64,000 bases of DNA from Enterococcus lemanii (GCF_016909125.1 NZ_JAFBFD010000002.1:44905-108904), one strand, 5' to 3'; counted from the stretch's first letter, positions 47,458 to 57,102 are shown. The notes: a model not told the origin generated them from the letters alone. Program-made: numbers and translations.

Positions 47458-48228
47458 ATGTCCTTAAATTTTGAGTTTTTTAATCAATGGGTCGAACAAA
47501 AATTAGGTATCGAACTAAACGCCTACAAAGAACGACAAATGCAACGCCGCATTGCCAATATCATGGACACAGCCGGTGAGAAAACCCTCGAAGGTTATGC
47601 CAAATTATTAGAAAAAGACAGCGTGGCGCGCCAAGAATTCTTATCGCACATTACGATTAATGTGACGGAATTTTACCGTAACAAAGACCTTTTTGAAACG
47701 TTTGAAAAACAAGTCCTCAAGTTAAACGAAACCAATCCACGCTTAAAGATTTGGAGTGCGGCGTGTTCAATCGGTGCAGAGCCGTATACTTTGTCAATGA
47801 TTCTAAAAAACAATCAACTGAAACAAGCCAAGATTGTTGCAACTGATATTGACACCCATTGCCTAAAAAGAGCCAAAGCCGGCGTTTATAAAGAAAGCGA
47901 AATAAAAAACATCTCAAGTAAAGACTTGAGCCAACACTTTACCACGACCGACAACAAAGAGTACCAAGTCAAAGAGCATTTAAAAACGCCAATCGTCTTT
48001 AAAAGACATGACTTACTAAAAGATCGCTATGAAGACAAGTGCCATGTGATTGTTTGTCGGAACGTAACGATTTATTTTAAAAACGAAGCCCGCGATGAAG
48101 TCTACCAAAAATTTAGCGATGTGCTTGAACCAGGCGGGATTTTATTCACTGGGGCAACCGAAACCATTAACTTTTCTGAAAAATTCGGTTTGAAAAAAAT
48201 TGATTCATTTATTTACCAAAAAATGTAG
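47458..48228 (+). CDS. cheR: Chemoreceptor methyltransferase CheR
   Basis: 256 aa. ATG at 47458 preferred, with GAGG 8 nt upstream; a GTG at 47449 overlaps the cheB stop region. An N-terminal helical domain has YKERQMQRRIANIM, then come VTEFYRN and the SAM-binding motif LKIWSAACSIGAEPYTLSM (about 97-115), VIVCRNVTIYF and FTGATET. It methylates MCP glutamates using S-adenosylmethionine. Confidence 0.96.
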   Translation: MSLNFEFFNQWVEQKLGIELNAYKERQMQRRIANIMDTAGEKTLEGYAKLLEKDSVARQEFLSHITINVTEFYRNKDLFETFEKQVLKLNETNPRLKIWSAACSIGAEPYTLSMILKNNQLKQAKIVATDIDTHCLKRAKAGVYKESEIKNISSKDLSQHFTTTDNKEYQVKEHLKTPIVFKRHDLLKDRYEDKCHVIVCRNVTIYFKNEARDEVYQKFSDVLEPGGILFTGATETINFSEKFGLKKIDSFIYQKM

Positions 48229-48250
48229 AAAGTGAAAGGAGTTCCAAAGA

Positions 48251-50269
48251 ATGGATGATAATCAAATTTATCGTACCCTCTTTTTTGAAGAAGCCGACGA
48301 TCATTTACAACAGCTAAACGATAACGTGCTTGAACTTGAAAGTAACCCAAGTGACTTAAATCTCCTCAATGAAATTTTCCGTTCCGCACATACCTTAAAA
48401 GGGATGGCGGCAACGATGGGCTATGACGTGATGACTGAGTTAACCCATAAGATGGAAAATATTTTTGAAGAATTTAAAAGCGGCAACTTACAAGTAAGTA
48501 GTGACTACATCTCATTAATTTTTAGCTGTCTCGATCGACTTTCCGTGTTAGTTGAAGACTTAAGAGAAGACAAAGAATTACGTCACGAACAAATCGAGGA
48601 TGTATTAGCGGAGTTAGCCAAAGTAGAAAATCAATTAGGCCATCAGACCAGTTCGACCGTTGCAACAAGCGACGCAACCGATGAAGGCCAACTGAAAATT
48701 CAATTTACACAACTAGAAGAGGCGGACTTATTTGTCATTGAACAAGCCCGTGAAGAAGACCACCAAGCGTATAGTGTGTCGGTGCGTTTAGATAAAGAAT
48801 CCTTATTAAAAGGCCCACGCGTCTTTTTAATTATGGAGAAACTAGAACAAGCCGGCGATATTTTACACGCCGAGCCACCCACCGAGTTATTAGAAGAAGG
48901 CAATTTTGAAACAGATTTCCATTTAGTTTATTTATCAAAAAATGAATTGCCAGAAGTTTTGGCTAACATTGAAAGCAATAGCGAAATTGATGCAGTCCTC
49001 GTTGAACCATTCGACAAAGAAACGCATTTAGTGACAGTGGAAGCCACAACGGACGTAACCAGTGATGCAACCGAAGAAAAAACTGAAACAACAACGCGGA
49101 CAACCCAACACGTCGCTCACCAAAACAACCAATCGATCCGGGTCGATTTGTCCCGCTTAGATTTGTTCTTAAATTTGGTGTCGGAGTTAGTTGTTTACCG
49201 TAACCAATTAGAAGACGTCAGCAACCGTGAAAATATCAACGAAATTAAAGATTCGTTAGAACAAGTGTCTCGTTTAACTTCCGAGCTACAAGACCTCGTT
49301 CTAAAAATTCGGATGCAACAAGTCAACGTTGTCTTTAGTCGTTTCCCACGGATGGTCCGAGATTTATCAAACGAATTGGAAAAAGAAATTGATCTTGTCA
49401 TTACCGGCGAAGAAACCGAACTAGATAAGACGGTTGTTTCAGAATTAAGTGACCCACTGGTTCATATTTTACGGAACTCGGTCGATCACGGCATTGAACA
49501 ACCAGATGTCCGCAAAGCTTTAGGTAAAGACACGAAAGGCACGATTCGTTTGACGGCTTTTCAAGAAGGCAACCAAGTCATTATTACGATTGAAGACGAT
49601 GGCAAAGGGTTAAATCCGCAACTTCTAAAAGAAAGTGCGGAAAGAAAAGGCATTGATACAACGAACATGAGCGATGAAGACTTGCAACATTTAATCTTCC
49701 ACCCAGGTTTTTCAACCGCTAAAGAAGTGACCAACATTTCTGGACGTGGGGTAGGGATGGACGCAGTGCAAGCTAAAATTTCATCTTTAGGCGGTACGAT
49801 TGAGTTGCGCAGTGAAGTCAACGTCGGCACGACCTTTATTATTCGCTTGCCACTAACCTTATCCATCATTGACGCTTTGATGGTAAAAGTTAGCGAAGAT
49901 ACTTTTGCCGTGCCACTAGATGTGGTTGAGCGAGTGGTTCGCATCAAAGAAGATGAAATCGTTCAAACGTTAAACCAAGAAGTTTACGAATTCCAAGGTT
50001 CGATGATTCCGGTGATTCGGATGAACAAAATCTTAGCCATCAACGACGACGCCATGGACAAATATTACGGTATCGTGGTCAATATTGATTCGAAATACTA
50101 CAATATCTTAACCGACAGCTTAATCGGTCAACAAGAAATTGTGATTAAAAAAATTGATAGTATCTTGCAACAAACAAGAAAATATCAAGGAGCTACAATT
50201 TTAGGCGATGGGTCCATTGCCTTAATCTTAGACGTCAATGCCATTTGTAGCGATCAAAGGAGCAAATAA
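48251..50269 (+). CDS. cheA: Chemotaxis histidine kinase CheA
   Basis: 672 aa. P1 HPt domain with phospho-acceptor His47 (RSAHTLKGMA), P2 response-regulator-binding domain (about 155-255), dimerisation P3 (about 295-355), P4 kinase with HILRNSVDHGIE, DDGKGLN and GRGVGMDAV boxes, and CheW-like P5 (about 540-672). It autophosphorylates and feeds CheY and CheB. A Thr-rich linker (about 265-285) lies between P2 and P3. Complete. The stop overlaps cheC. Confidence 0.98.
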   Translation: MDDNQIYRTLFFEEADDHLQQLNDNVLELESNPSDLNLLNEIFRSAHTLKGMAATMGYDVMTELTHKMENIFEEFKSGNLQVSSDYISLIFSCLDRLSVLVEDLREDKELRHEQIEDVLAELAKVENQLGHQTSSTVATSDATDEGQLKIQFTQLEEADLFVIEQAREEDHQAYSVSVRLDKESLLKGPRVFLIMEKLEQAGDILHAEPPTELLEEGNFETDFHLVYLSKNELPEVLANIESNSEIDAVLVEPFDKETHLVTVEATTDVTSDATEEKTETTTRTTQHVAHQNNQSIRVDLSRLDLFLNLVSELVVYRNQLEDVSNRENINEIKDSLEQVSRLTSELQDLVLKIRMQQVNVVFSRFPRMVRDLSNELEKEIDLVITGEETELDKTVVSELSDPLVHILRNSVDHGIEQPDVRKALGKDTKGTIRLTAFQEGNQVIITIEDDGKGLNPQLLKESAERKGIDTTNMSDEDLQHLIFHPGFSTAKEVTNISGRGVGMDAVQAKISSLGGTIELRSEVNVGTTFIIRLPLTLSIIDALMVKVSEDTFAVPLDVVERVVRIKEDEIVQTLNQEVYEFQGSMIPVIRMNKILAINDDAMDKYYGIVVNIDSKYYNILTDSLIGQQEIVIKKIDSILQQTRKYQGATILGDGSIALILDVNAICSDQRSK

Positions 50270-50856
50270 TGGAATTTACGGCTTTAGAGCGAGACGGTTT
50301 AAAAGAAGTCATTAATATTGGTGGCGGAAATGCAGCGACGAGTATTTCAATGATGGTGAATCGCCGCATTGATATGCGCGTTCCAGAAGTGGCTATCTTA
50401 ACTTACGAAGAAATGTACGCTCAAATCATGGAAGACGACCAAGAAGTTTATGCGGTCGTCAGCAATATTATTGGCGAAATCAGCGGCGTGTTCGTTTTTG
50501 TCTTAGAACAAGCAACCGCGCAACGCATGACCGACTTTATGGTTGGGCAAGCCAATTCAAGCACCGAGGTCGTCACGTCTGCGGTAACAGAAATGACCAA
50601 TATTGTGTCCAATTCATTTTTAAATGCGATTGGCAAACTATTAGACAAACAATTAATTTCTTCTTTACCAATGATGCAATTTGATTATTTTGGGGCCATT
50701 ATTAGCAGCATTTACATGGCGCTCAATCAATACGACGACCAAGTACTCGTTATTCGCAATGAATTCTTTTATGATGAAGAACGCATTGATGCATCACTCT
50801 TTTTCATTCCCGCACCGGGAGTGATTGAACAAATACTAACAGCTTTAGGAATTTAG
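50269..50856 (+). CDS. cheC: CheY-P phosphatase CheC
   Basis: 195 aa. Two copies of the phosphatase consensus (D/S)xxxExxN-x22-P: DGLKEVIN with Pro 22 residues on (about 9-39), and SAVTEMTN with Pro 22 residues on (about 104-134). Both active centres are complete. CheC removes phosphate from CheY and binds CheD. One-base overlap with cheA (TAATG). Confidence 0.95.
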   Translation: MEFTALERDGLKEVINIGGGNAATSISMMVNRRIDMRVPEVAILTYEEMYAQIMEDDQEVYAVVSNIIGEISGVFVFVLEQATAQRMTDFMVGQANSSTEVVTSAVTEMTNIVSNSFLNAIGKLLDKQLISSLPMMQFDYFGAIISSIYMALNQYDDQVLVIRNEFFYDEERIDASLFFIPAPGVIEQILTALGI

Positions 50857-50871
50857 AGGGGGAACTCACAC

Positions 50872-51234
50872 ATGTCAAAAAAAATATTAATCGTTGATGA
50901 TGCCGTTTTTATGCGAATGAAATTAAAGGATATTTTAGAAAAAAATGGTTATACTGTCGTTGATGAAGCGCAAAATGGCCAAGAAGCGTTCGAAAAATAC
51001 CAAGCGACCATGCCAGACTTAGTGACCATGGATATTACCATGCCAGAAGTCGATGGTTTAGAAGCTTTAAAAATGATTAAAAACTATGATGCCAATGCCA
51101 AAGTCGTGATGTGTAGTGCGATGGGCCAACAAGGAATGGTCATGGACGCGATTCGTGCCGGCGCTTTAGACTTTATTGTAAAACCATTTGATACTGACCG
51201 AGTAATCAAAGCGGTCGATAAAGTATTAGCCTAA
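50872..51234 (+). CDS. cheY: Chemotaxis response regulator CheY
   Basis: 120 aa single receiver domain: Asp9 and Asp10 (IVDDAVFMR), phospho-acceptor Asp54 (TMDITMPE), Ser82 (CSAMGQQ) and Lys104 (IVKPFD). It carries the CheA signal to FliM/FliY. RBS GAGGGGGAA. Confidence 0.96.
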   Translation: MSKKILIVDDAVFMRMKLKDILEKNGYTVVDEAQNGQEAFEKYQATMPDLVTMDITMPEVDGLEALKMIKNYDANAKVVMCSAMGQQGMVMDAIRAGALDFIVKPFDTDRVIKAVDKVLA

Positions 51235-51253
51235 TTAGAGAGGGCGTGTTAAA

Positions 51254-51649
51254 ATGCAGATGATTCTATTTAAAATGAATCAACAATGCTACTTAATTTC
51301 CGCAGACATGGTTGAAGAAGTGATTGATACCATCCATATGACGCCAGTTCCACTTGCGCCAAGATGGGTCGAAGGATTAATTAACTTACGAGGAACAGTT
51401 ATGACCGTTATTAACTTAGCGGAATTAATCCAAATTCCAAGACCGGCGTTTCACCGGAATATTTTGATTATGAAACAAGAAGAAGAAAAAAAAGGGCTAC
51501 TGATTGAAGAAGTAATTGAAGTCTTAAATATTCAACCAGAAGATTTACAACTAAAAGAAGACACCGAAGCCGATTATTACTCTGGCATTGTGTCCTTCCC
51601 AGATAAAGTGGCCAATGTAATTGATGTGAACCACCTGATTTTTGAATAA
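51254..51649 (+). CDS. cheW: Chemotaxis coupling protein CheW (second copy)
   Basis: 131 aa. Standard CheW: YLISADMVEEVI, then the full VEGLINLRGTVMTVINLAEL motif (about 38-57), and GLLIEEVIEVL. Unlike the first copy it keeps the NLRG loop that contacts CheA P5, so this is the canonical coupling protein. It lies between cheY and fliM. Confidence 0.95.
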   Translation: MQMILFKMNQQCYLISADMVEEVIDTIHMTPVPLAPRWVEGLINLRGTVMTVINLAELIQIPRPAFHRNILIMKQEEEKKGLLIEEVIEVLNIQPEDLQLKEDTEADYYSGIVSFPDKVANVIDVNHLIFE

Positions 51650-51663
51650 ATGGAGGTAAAGTT

Positions 51664-52674
51664 GTGGATCAAGTATTATCGCAACAAGAAATCGACCGCT
51701 TATTAAACGCCATGACCAGTGGTGAGTTAGATGAAGAGGTCGCTGTTGAGGAAAGCGAAGTTGCAAAAGTAAAAAATTATGATTTCCGCCGCCCAACCAA
51801 GCTATCAAAAGAATACATCAACACCTTACACATGATTTTTGAGGATTTCTCTAAAATGGGAAGTGGGGTTTTATCGACCCAACTAAGAACCAATGTGCAA
51901 ATGCAACTAGCAGCCATTGAACAAATTAGTTACGATGAATTCATCCACTCGATTCCTAAATTTACTCTTTTAGGCCTCTTTCATTCGCAACCTTTAAATG
52001 GCCTGCAAATGATCGAGATGAATCCCCAATTGTGCATGCTATTAGTGGAGCTGTTGTGTGGGGGCTTAGATATCCGACAAGCTCGAAAAGTCGAAGAAGA
52101 TATCTCGGATAAAAAATCATTTACCGATGTTGAACTCGCAGTGTTAGAAGTCGTTGTCCAAAAGTTAACCGAAGTGTACCAACATGTTTGGAAAGAAATC
52201 ACCGAATTAAATACGGTCGTGGACGGACTTGATACCAATCCTCAGTTGATGCAAAATATGTCTCCCAACGAACCCGTTATTTTAGCGACCTTCACGGTTA
52301 GTATTTTAGAGATGACCACTTTTATTAACTTATGTATTCCGTATGTTTTCTTTGAAGGGATTATTGACAAACTCAGCTTTAGAAACTGGTTTGACACAAC
52401 CAAATCTGTTAGCAGCGAAGACACCGAAGAATTACATAAAGGCATTAATAGTGTTCAGCTAGAGTTAGAAGTATTATTAGGTAACGCGCAAATGAGTCTA
52501 GCAGATTTCCTTCATTTAGCGCCAGGCGATGTGGTGAAACTTGATCGTAAAATTACGGAACCACTGGAAACCTATATTGAAGGCAAACCGTTCTTCCGGG
52601 TCCGACCAGGCCGTAAAGATTCATATTTAGCCATTGAGTTAATCGATAAATTAGAAGGAGACGAAGGCGAATGA
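51664..52674 (+). CDS. fliM: Flagellar motor switch protein FliM
   Basis: 336 aa. GTG start behind TGGAGG. The N-terminal CheY-P-binding peptide VLSQQEIDRLLNAM (3-16), the middle domain (about 45-235) with YDFRRPTKLSKEY, and the C-terminal SpoA domain (about 255-330) with LEVLLGNAQMSLADFLHLAPGDVVKLD. Places CheY-P control on the C ring. Overlaps fliY by 4 nt. fliM-fliY sit at the operon end, not before fliO as in Bacillus. Confidence 0.97.
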   Translation: MDQVLSQQEIDRLLNAMTSGELDEEVAVEESEVAKVKNYDFRRPTKLSKEYINTLHMIFEDFSKMGSGVLSTQLRTNVQMQLAAIEQISYDEFIHSIPKFTLLGLFHSQPLNGLQMIEMNPQLCMLLVELLCGGLDIRQARKVEEDISDKKSFTDVELAVLEVVVQKLTEVYQHVWKEITELNTVVDGLDTNPQLMQNMSPNEPVILATFTVSILEMTTFINLCIPYVFFEGIIDKLSFRNWFDTTKSVSSEDTEELHKGINSVQLELEVLLGNAQMSLADFLHLAPGDVVKLDRKITEPLETYIEGKPFFRVRPGRKDSYLAIELIDKLEGDEGE

Positions 52675-53804
52675 GTGGAAGTTTATCGCAAGCAGAAATT
52701 GATGCAATGTTAAAAGGAACAGGAGACCAAGCCGCTCCTTCAACAAGTAATGGCTTAGACGAACAAACCAAATTTGATATCATTGGAGAAGTAGGTAACA
52801 TTTCGATGTCCCAAGCGGCAACGACGTTATCAGCGATCTTAAATCGTCGTGTAAGCATCACGACACCACGCGTGAACAAGGTGCGTTTTGGTGCTATTTT
52901 AGCCGGTTTATCCGCACCAAAAGTAGCCGCAACCGTTAGCTACAAAGCCGGTTTAGTCGGTACGAACTTAATGTTATTAGAAGTAAGTGACGCCACGATT
53001 ATCGCCGACTTAATGATGGGTGGCGACGGACAATCAGCAACACAACAATTTACCGAACTTGAATTAAGTGCGGTAGCCGAAGCGATGAACCAAATGATTG
53101 GTTCGGCGTCAACGGCCATGGCGACGATGTTTAGTCGCATGGTCGATATCTTACCGCCATCCGTTAGTCTATGGGAACAAGGCGTTGAGATGGACTACGG
53201 TGGTTTGCAAGAAAGCGACGATATTTATGCCATCTCATTTAATTTAAGTGTCGAAGGCGTAATTGAAAGTGAAATCATGCAAATCTTTACCGAAGAAGTC
53301 GTTGCCGATATTGCCGGTGCGATGTTAGGCGATACCGCTGAAAACATTCGTCCGCCACAAGCAGCCCCTGTGGCACCAAGCGCACCGACGCCACCCGTGC
53401 AACCAGAGCCAGTGGTTGTGCAACCAACCTTTGCGACGCCGCAACCAACACCGATTGCGACTCAAATGCCCGAATCACCAAAACCAAGCGTCAGCGTTAG
53501 CCATGCCGCTTTCCAACCGCTAACGTCTTCTGGGGCAACCGACGGCGATAACCTCGACTTAATTTTAGACGTGCCACTTGATTTAAGTGTTGTTTTAGGA
53601 AAAAGTCGCAAATCAATTAAAGAAATTTTAGCCCTAAATACCGGTTCCGTAGTCGAACTAGACAAGTTAACCGAAGAACCACTAGAAATTTTAGTGAACG
53701 GTAAATTAATTGCGACGGGTGAAGTGGTCGTCATTAACGAAAACTTCGGTGTACGCATCACCAATATCTTGTCACAAAAACAACGCTTGCATCATCTACA
53801 TTAA
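52671..53804 (+). CDS. fliY: Flagellar switch phosphatase FliY (CheC-like domains + FliN)
   Basis: 377 aa. The N-terminal SLSQAEIDAMLKG peptide resembles the FliM CheY-binding tail. Then comes a CheC-like domain with two phosphatase centres (DIIGEVGN and SAVAEAMN). A Pro/Gln/Thr-rich linker (about 225-280) leads to a C-terminal FliN/SpoA domain (about 295-377) with LDVPLDLSVVLGKSRKSIKEIL. It forms the C ring and dephosphorylates CheY-P at the motor. Last gene of the operon; a terminator follows. Confidence 0.96.
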   Translation: MSGSLSQAEIDAMLKGTGDQAAPSTSNGLDEQTKFDIIGEVGNISMSQAATTLSAILNRRVSITTPRVNKVRFGAILAGLSAPKVAATVSYKAGLVGTNLMLLEVSDATIIADLMMGGDGQSATQQFTELELSAVAEAMNQMIGSASTAMATMFSRMVDILPPSVSLWEQGVEMDYGGLQESDDIYAISFNLSVEGVIESEIMQIFTEEVVADIAGAMLGDTAENIRPPQAAPVAPSAPTPPVQPEPVVVQPTFATPQPTPIATQMPESPKPSVSVSHAAFQPLTSSGATDGDNLDLILDVPLDLSVVLGKSRKSIKEILALNTGSVVELDKLTEEPLEILVNGKLIATGEVVVINENFGVRITNILSQKQRLHHLH

Positions 53805-53809
53805 AACGC

Positions 53810-53848
53810 AAAAACTCGGCGAAGAACCTATCTTGGCTGAGTTTTTTT
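53810..53848 (+). terminator. Terminator of the long flagellar-chemotaxis operon
   Basis: Stem around AAAACTCGGC / GGCTGAGTTTT with one imperfection, then T7, starting 6 bp after the fliY stop. Confidence 0.8.
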
Positions 53849-53872
53849 GGTCTAATTTCAGTGATTTACAGG

Positions 53873-53900
53873 TTACTTAGGAGTGGTAAAATGCTATACT
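53873..53900 (+). promoter_or_regulatory. Possible sigma-A promoter before flgM
   Basis: TTACTT (53873-53878), 16-bp spacer, TATACT (53895-53900). Lies upstream of the sigma-28 box, which would give flgM a basal plus a late promoter. Confidence 0.4.
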
Positions 53901-53935
53901 AGCCTTAATATTAAAAAAAGTCTGATTAAAGGGTT

Positions 53936-53961
53936 TAACAATCTGCTTTTTCTACCGATAT
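53936..53961 (+). promoter_or_regulatory. Sigma-28 promoter of the flgM-flgN-flgK-flgL unit
   Basis: TAAC (53936-53939), N14, ACCGATAT (53954-53961). Confidence 0.8.
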
Positions 53962-53997
53962 TAAGAGTGTAGAGCAAAGAATAAGGGAGGGAACGTT

Positions 53998-54273
53998 ATG
54001 AAAATAGGAAGAACATACGGCGAATATAATAAAGACCAATACCAAACACCAAAAACCACGGACCACGTAACGGCCAAAGAAGGGCAAGCTTTAAAAGAGA
54101 ATAGTCCGATTAAATTATCTGAAGCTGCGCAAAAAATTCAACAAAGCAAAGCCGATGAACCGACCAATGCACAAAAAGTGGCAGCCATTAAAAAGGCAGT
54201 TCAAGAAGGCACGTATGAAGTTTCAGCGAAGGCAATTACTGACAGCATGTGGCAAGCAATGAAGGAAAAATAA
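53998..54273 (+). CDS. flgM: Anti-sigma-28 factor FlgM
   Basis: 91 aa, mostly disordered and charged. The C-terminal half (SPIKLSEAAQKIQQSK, then NAQKVAAIKKAVQEGTYEVSAKAITDSM, about 58-85) is the FlgM core that wraps sigma-28. It is exported once the hook is finished, freeing FliA. Its own promoter is sigma-28-type, giving feedback. RBS GGGAGGGAA. Confidence 0.95.
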   Translation: MKIGRTYGEYNKDQYQTPKTTDHVTAKEGQALKENSPIKLSEAAQKIQQSKADEPTNAQKVAAIKKAVQEGTYEVSAKAITDSMWQAMKEK

Positions 54274-54274
54274 A

Positions 54275-54637
54275 ATGAACGAAGCAAAATTTGAAAGCCA
54301 ACTTAACCGATTTTTACAAATACTAAGAAAAGAAAGAAAAGCCTTGGTAAATAATCAACCCGAAAAACTTGAAGAACTCGTGGACCAAAAAGCGACGTTT
54401 GTTTCGGTGTTTGATGACTATCAAGGTTCAATTTCTGATAAAATGAAAGATTTGATTGTGGCCATTCAGCGCCAACAAGAAGAAAATCTGCTGTTAACCA
54501 AACAAGCAATCAGCTACCAAAGCATGTTGATGGACGCGGTGAAAGACACAATGAAGACGTCGACACAAACGACTTATGCCAAGACGTATGGCACCGCCAA
54601 GCAAGCACCCACAACGATGATTAATACACAAATTTAG
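54275..54637 (+). CDS. flgN: FlgN-type chaperone for FlgK and FlgL
   Basis: 120 aa, alpha-helical: FLQILRKERKALVNNQPEKLEELVDQK and a second long helix, with a Thr-rich tail. FlgN binds the hook-filament junction proteins before export. Identified from the helical pattern and its place between flgM and flgK. Starts 1 nt after the flgM stop. Confidence 0.88.
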   Translation: MNEAKFESQLNRFLQILRKERKALVNNQPEKLEELVDQKATFVSVFDDYQGSISDKMKDLIVAIQRQQEENLLLTKQAISYQSMLMDAVKDTMKTSTQTTYAKTYGTAKQAPTTMINTQI

Positions 54638-54646
54638 GAGAGCGCT

Positions 54647-56104
54647 ATGACTGGATTATTTGGAACATTAGGCACCGCCACTCGTGGGATGAATGCCAAT
54701 CAAAATGCATTACAAACAAGCGGACACAATATCGCAAACATTAATACAGACGGCTATTCACGCCAACGAGTACACATGCAGACCGAGCAACCCTACAAAA
54801 TGACCGGCGTTGGAATGATCGGGATGGGGGTAAAAACAGCCGGCGTGGACCGCATTGTTGACAATTTCATCCGGACACAGACGCGGGATGCCTACTCAAA
54901 ATACCAATTCTTTAATCAAAAAGCCGAAGCTCTCGGACAATTAGAACAATTTATGAACGAGCCGTCAAAAACAGGCATCATTAACTCGTTATCTGTGATG
55001 AACGACTCTTGGGCAAAATTATCAAGTAACCCAGAACTAGCCACTTCAAAAACGTTAGTCGTTGAAAATAGCAATAGCTTTACAGATATGATTAACCAAA
55101 CAACGACGCAAATCAATCAATTGAAAAATGAAGTCATTGATAACATCGAAAAAAGTGCGCTTGATTTTAACGAAAAATTAAAAGAATTAGAAATCTTAAA
55201 CAACCAAATTTACGATTTAGCGAGTCAAAACACCGTGCCAAACGACTTGTTAGATACGAGAGACAGCCTATTAAAAGACCTCTCAGGCTTAGCCGAAGTG
55301 ACGGCGGAATTTGACATGTACGGTCGTGTTTCTTCCCTTAAAATTGGCGACAAAACAGGAACGGAAGTCTTAACTTTAGACAGCCGGAAAGAAATCAGTG
55401 TCGTTACTGGTGGAACAGACCCAAGTAACACCATCTCACTTGGTGGTAAAGCCCAAGAGAAAGTAACAATCGGAGGCGCTTTACCACTAGGGACGATTGT
55501 CATTGCCGACACGAGCACCAACCCAGCCGGCTACCAAAACGTGACCGTCAACCAAGGTCAAATCGGTGGGTATAAAGAAGCTGCCAAAGAAATTGACGCG
55601 AGCTTAAAAGAAATTACCAAATTCGCACAAGTGGTGGCCGATACGATTAACACGGCGTACAAAGCCGAATCAGGCGCAGACTTCTTTACCTTTGACGCCA
55701 ACGGGAAAATGGCCGTCAACCAAAGCTTACGCGACAACCCAAGTACCCTGGTTGCCGGTAAAAAAGATGCAACCGGCGTCGTCCAACCAGGCGATGGCTC
55801 ACTTGCACACGACATTGGCCAATTGTTTGGCAAAAAAGATGCCGACAACATGACCTTTGCCGATCGCTACAACAGTATTGTGACGAAAAACGGTATCTCA
55901 AAGCAACAAGCCGACAATACTGCCAATGCACAATTAACCGTCTTAAACCAATTAGAATATAAAAACGAGTCGATCTCGGGCGTAAACATTAACGAAGAAG
56001 TCTCAGATGTAATGCGTTTTTCGCAAGCTTTCCAAGCCAATGCCCGTGTCATTCAAACCATTTCAGAAATGCTCGATACTTTAATTAACCGAACAGGAGT
56101 GTAG
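54647..56104 (+). CDS. flgK: Hook-filament junction protein FlgK (HAP1)
   Basis: 485 aa. The N-terminus GLFGTLGTATRGMNANQNALQTSGHNIANINTDGYSRQR (key part HNIANINTDGYSRQ, about 28-41) and the C-terminus VNINEEVSDVMRFSQAFQANARVIQTISEMLDTLI form the axial coiled coil. The middle is the D2 region. Connects hook and filament. RBS AGGAGAG. Confidence 0.96.
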   Translation: MTGLFGTLGTATRGMNANQNALQTSGHNIANINTDGYSRQRVHMQTEQPYKMTGVGMIGMGVKTAGVDRIVDNFIRTQTRDAYSKYQFFNQKAEALGQLEQFMNEPSKTGIINSLSVMNDSWAKLSSNPELATSKTLVVENSNSFTDMINQTTTQINQLKNEVIDNIEKSALDFNEKLKELEILNNQIYDLASQNTVPNDLLDTRDSLLKDLSGLAEVTAEFDMYGRVSSLKIGDKTGTEVLTLDSRKEISVVTGGTDPSNTISLGGKAQEKVTIGGALPLGTIVIADTSTNPAGYQNVTVNQGQIGGYKEAAKEIDASLKEITKFAQVVADTINTAYKAESGADFFTFDANGKMAVNQSLRDNPSTLVAGKKDATGVVQPGDGSLAHDIGQLFGKKDADNMTFADRYNSIVTKNGISKQQADNTANAQLTVLNQLEYKNESISGVNINEEVSDVMRFSQAFQANARVIQTISEMLDTLINRTGV

Positions 56105-56108
56105 TCTC

Positions 56109-57023
56109 ATGCGCGTATCCAGTAATGTAACTTACAATGATTTTATTAAAAACCTAGGCATGAACGCTTCGAAAATTCAAAAAACCATGAATCAATTGTC
56201 TAGCTTAAAAGAAGTCAGCCAATCTTCTGACAACCCGTTACTTGTTTCAAAAATTATTAACTTAAACGTTTCTTTAGATAAGAACAAAACTTACGCCCAA
56301 GAAATTAAAGATAGTGTTTCTTGGAGTAATACGCAAGATAGCGCGCTTGGCAGTGTCGGCGAGTCAATGAACCGCATCCGTAACTTAATCCAAGCTTCAG
56401 GAACCGCAACGGCTGGGAAAGAAGAAGTCCAAGCCAATAAAAGTGAAATTCAACAGGAAATCCGTTCAATTGTCGATGCGTTAAATACGAACTTCGACGG
56501 CCGTTACGTCTTTGCCGGTCAAGCAACCGACCAACCGCCTTTTGAAGTCATCGAAACAAATGGGGAAGTAACCGGGATTCAGTACAACGGGACGACCCAC
56601 CAATTGCCACGAGAAATCTCAGACGGTGTCTCGATTGAGCTTGTCACCGATGGCAGCCAACTCCTTCAAGCCGATGGTGAAAGCTTAAGTGGCTTCTTAA
56701 ATGAGGTCATGACCGCGTTAAACACCGGTGATGATGGCGATAAAGACGCCTTATCTGGTGCCTTAATGGAAAAAATTGATAAATTTAGTAGCAATATTGT
56801 CGATACGCGTGCCAATATTGGCGCGGTAACGAACCGCCTTAAATCAGCCGAAGCGCGCAACGAATCTGAAAAGTTATCACTGACGCAATCACTTTCTGAG
56901 CGCCAAGACGTTGACATTGCTGAAAAATACATGGAATACCAAAATCAAATGTTAGCTTATCAAACAACCATGGCGATGGGCACAAAAATTATGCAAACGA
57001 CGATATTAGATTACGTTCGCTAA
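56109..57023 (+). CDS. flgL: Hook-filament junction protein FlgL (HAP3)
   Basis: 304 aa. Flagellin-like ends: MRVSSNVTYNDFIKNLGMN and the C-terminal EKYMEYQNQMLAYQTTMAMGTKIMQTTILDYV. The central FDGRYVFAGQATDQPPFEV is the FlgL hallmark. Lies 4 nt after flgK. A terminator follows. Confidence 0.95.
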   Translation: MRVSSNVTYNDFIKNLGMNASKIQKTMNQLSSLKEVSQSSDNPLLVSKIINLNVSLDKNKTYAQEIKDSVSWSNTQDSALGSVGESMNRIRNLIQASGTATAGKEEVQANKSEIQQEIRSIVDALNTNFDGRYVFAGQATDQPPFEVIETNGEVTGIQYNGTTHQLPREISDGVSIELVTDGSQLLQADGESLSGFLNEVMTALNTGDDGDKDALSGALMEKIDKFSSNIVDTRANIGAVTNRLKSAEARNESEKLSLTQSLSERQDVDIAEKYMEYQNQMLAYQTTMAMGTKIMQTTILDYVR

Positions 57024-57030
57024 ACACACG

Positions 57031-57080
57031 AGGCGAAAGGAAAAGGAATCAACGCCCTTTTTCCTTTCGCCTTTTTCTTT
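57031..57080 (+). terminator. Terminator between flgL and the coiled-coil gene
   Basis: Long stem AGGCGAAAGGAAAA / TTTTTCCTTTCGCCT followed by TTTTTC. No good promoter is seen between it and the gene at 57103, so it may act as an attenuator. Confidence 0.8.
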
Positions 57081-57102
57081 TACTTAAAAATGAGGTGATC
57101 CG

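Noticed and set aside
25471..53804. Virulence-type injectisome (non-flagellar type III secretion)
   Set aside because: Hook, rod, cap, flagellin, sigma-28/FlgM and motor-switch genes are all present; this is a flagellum.
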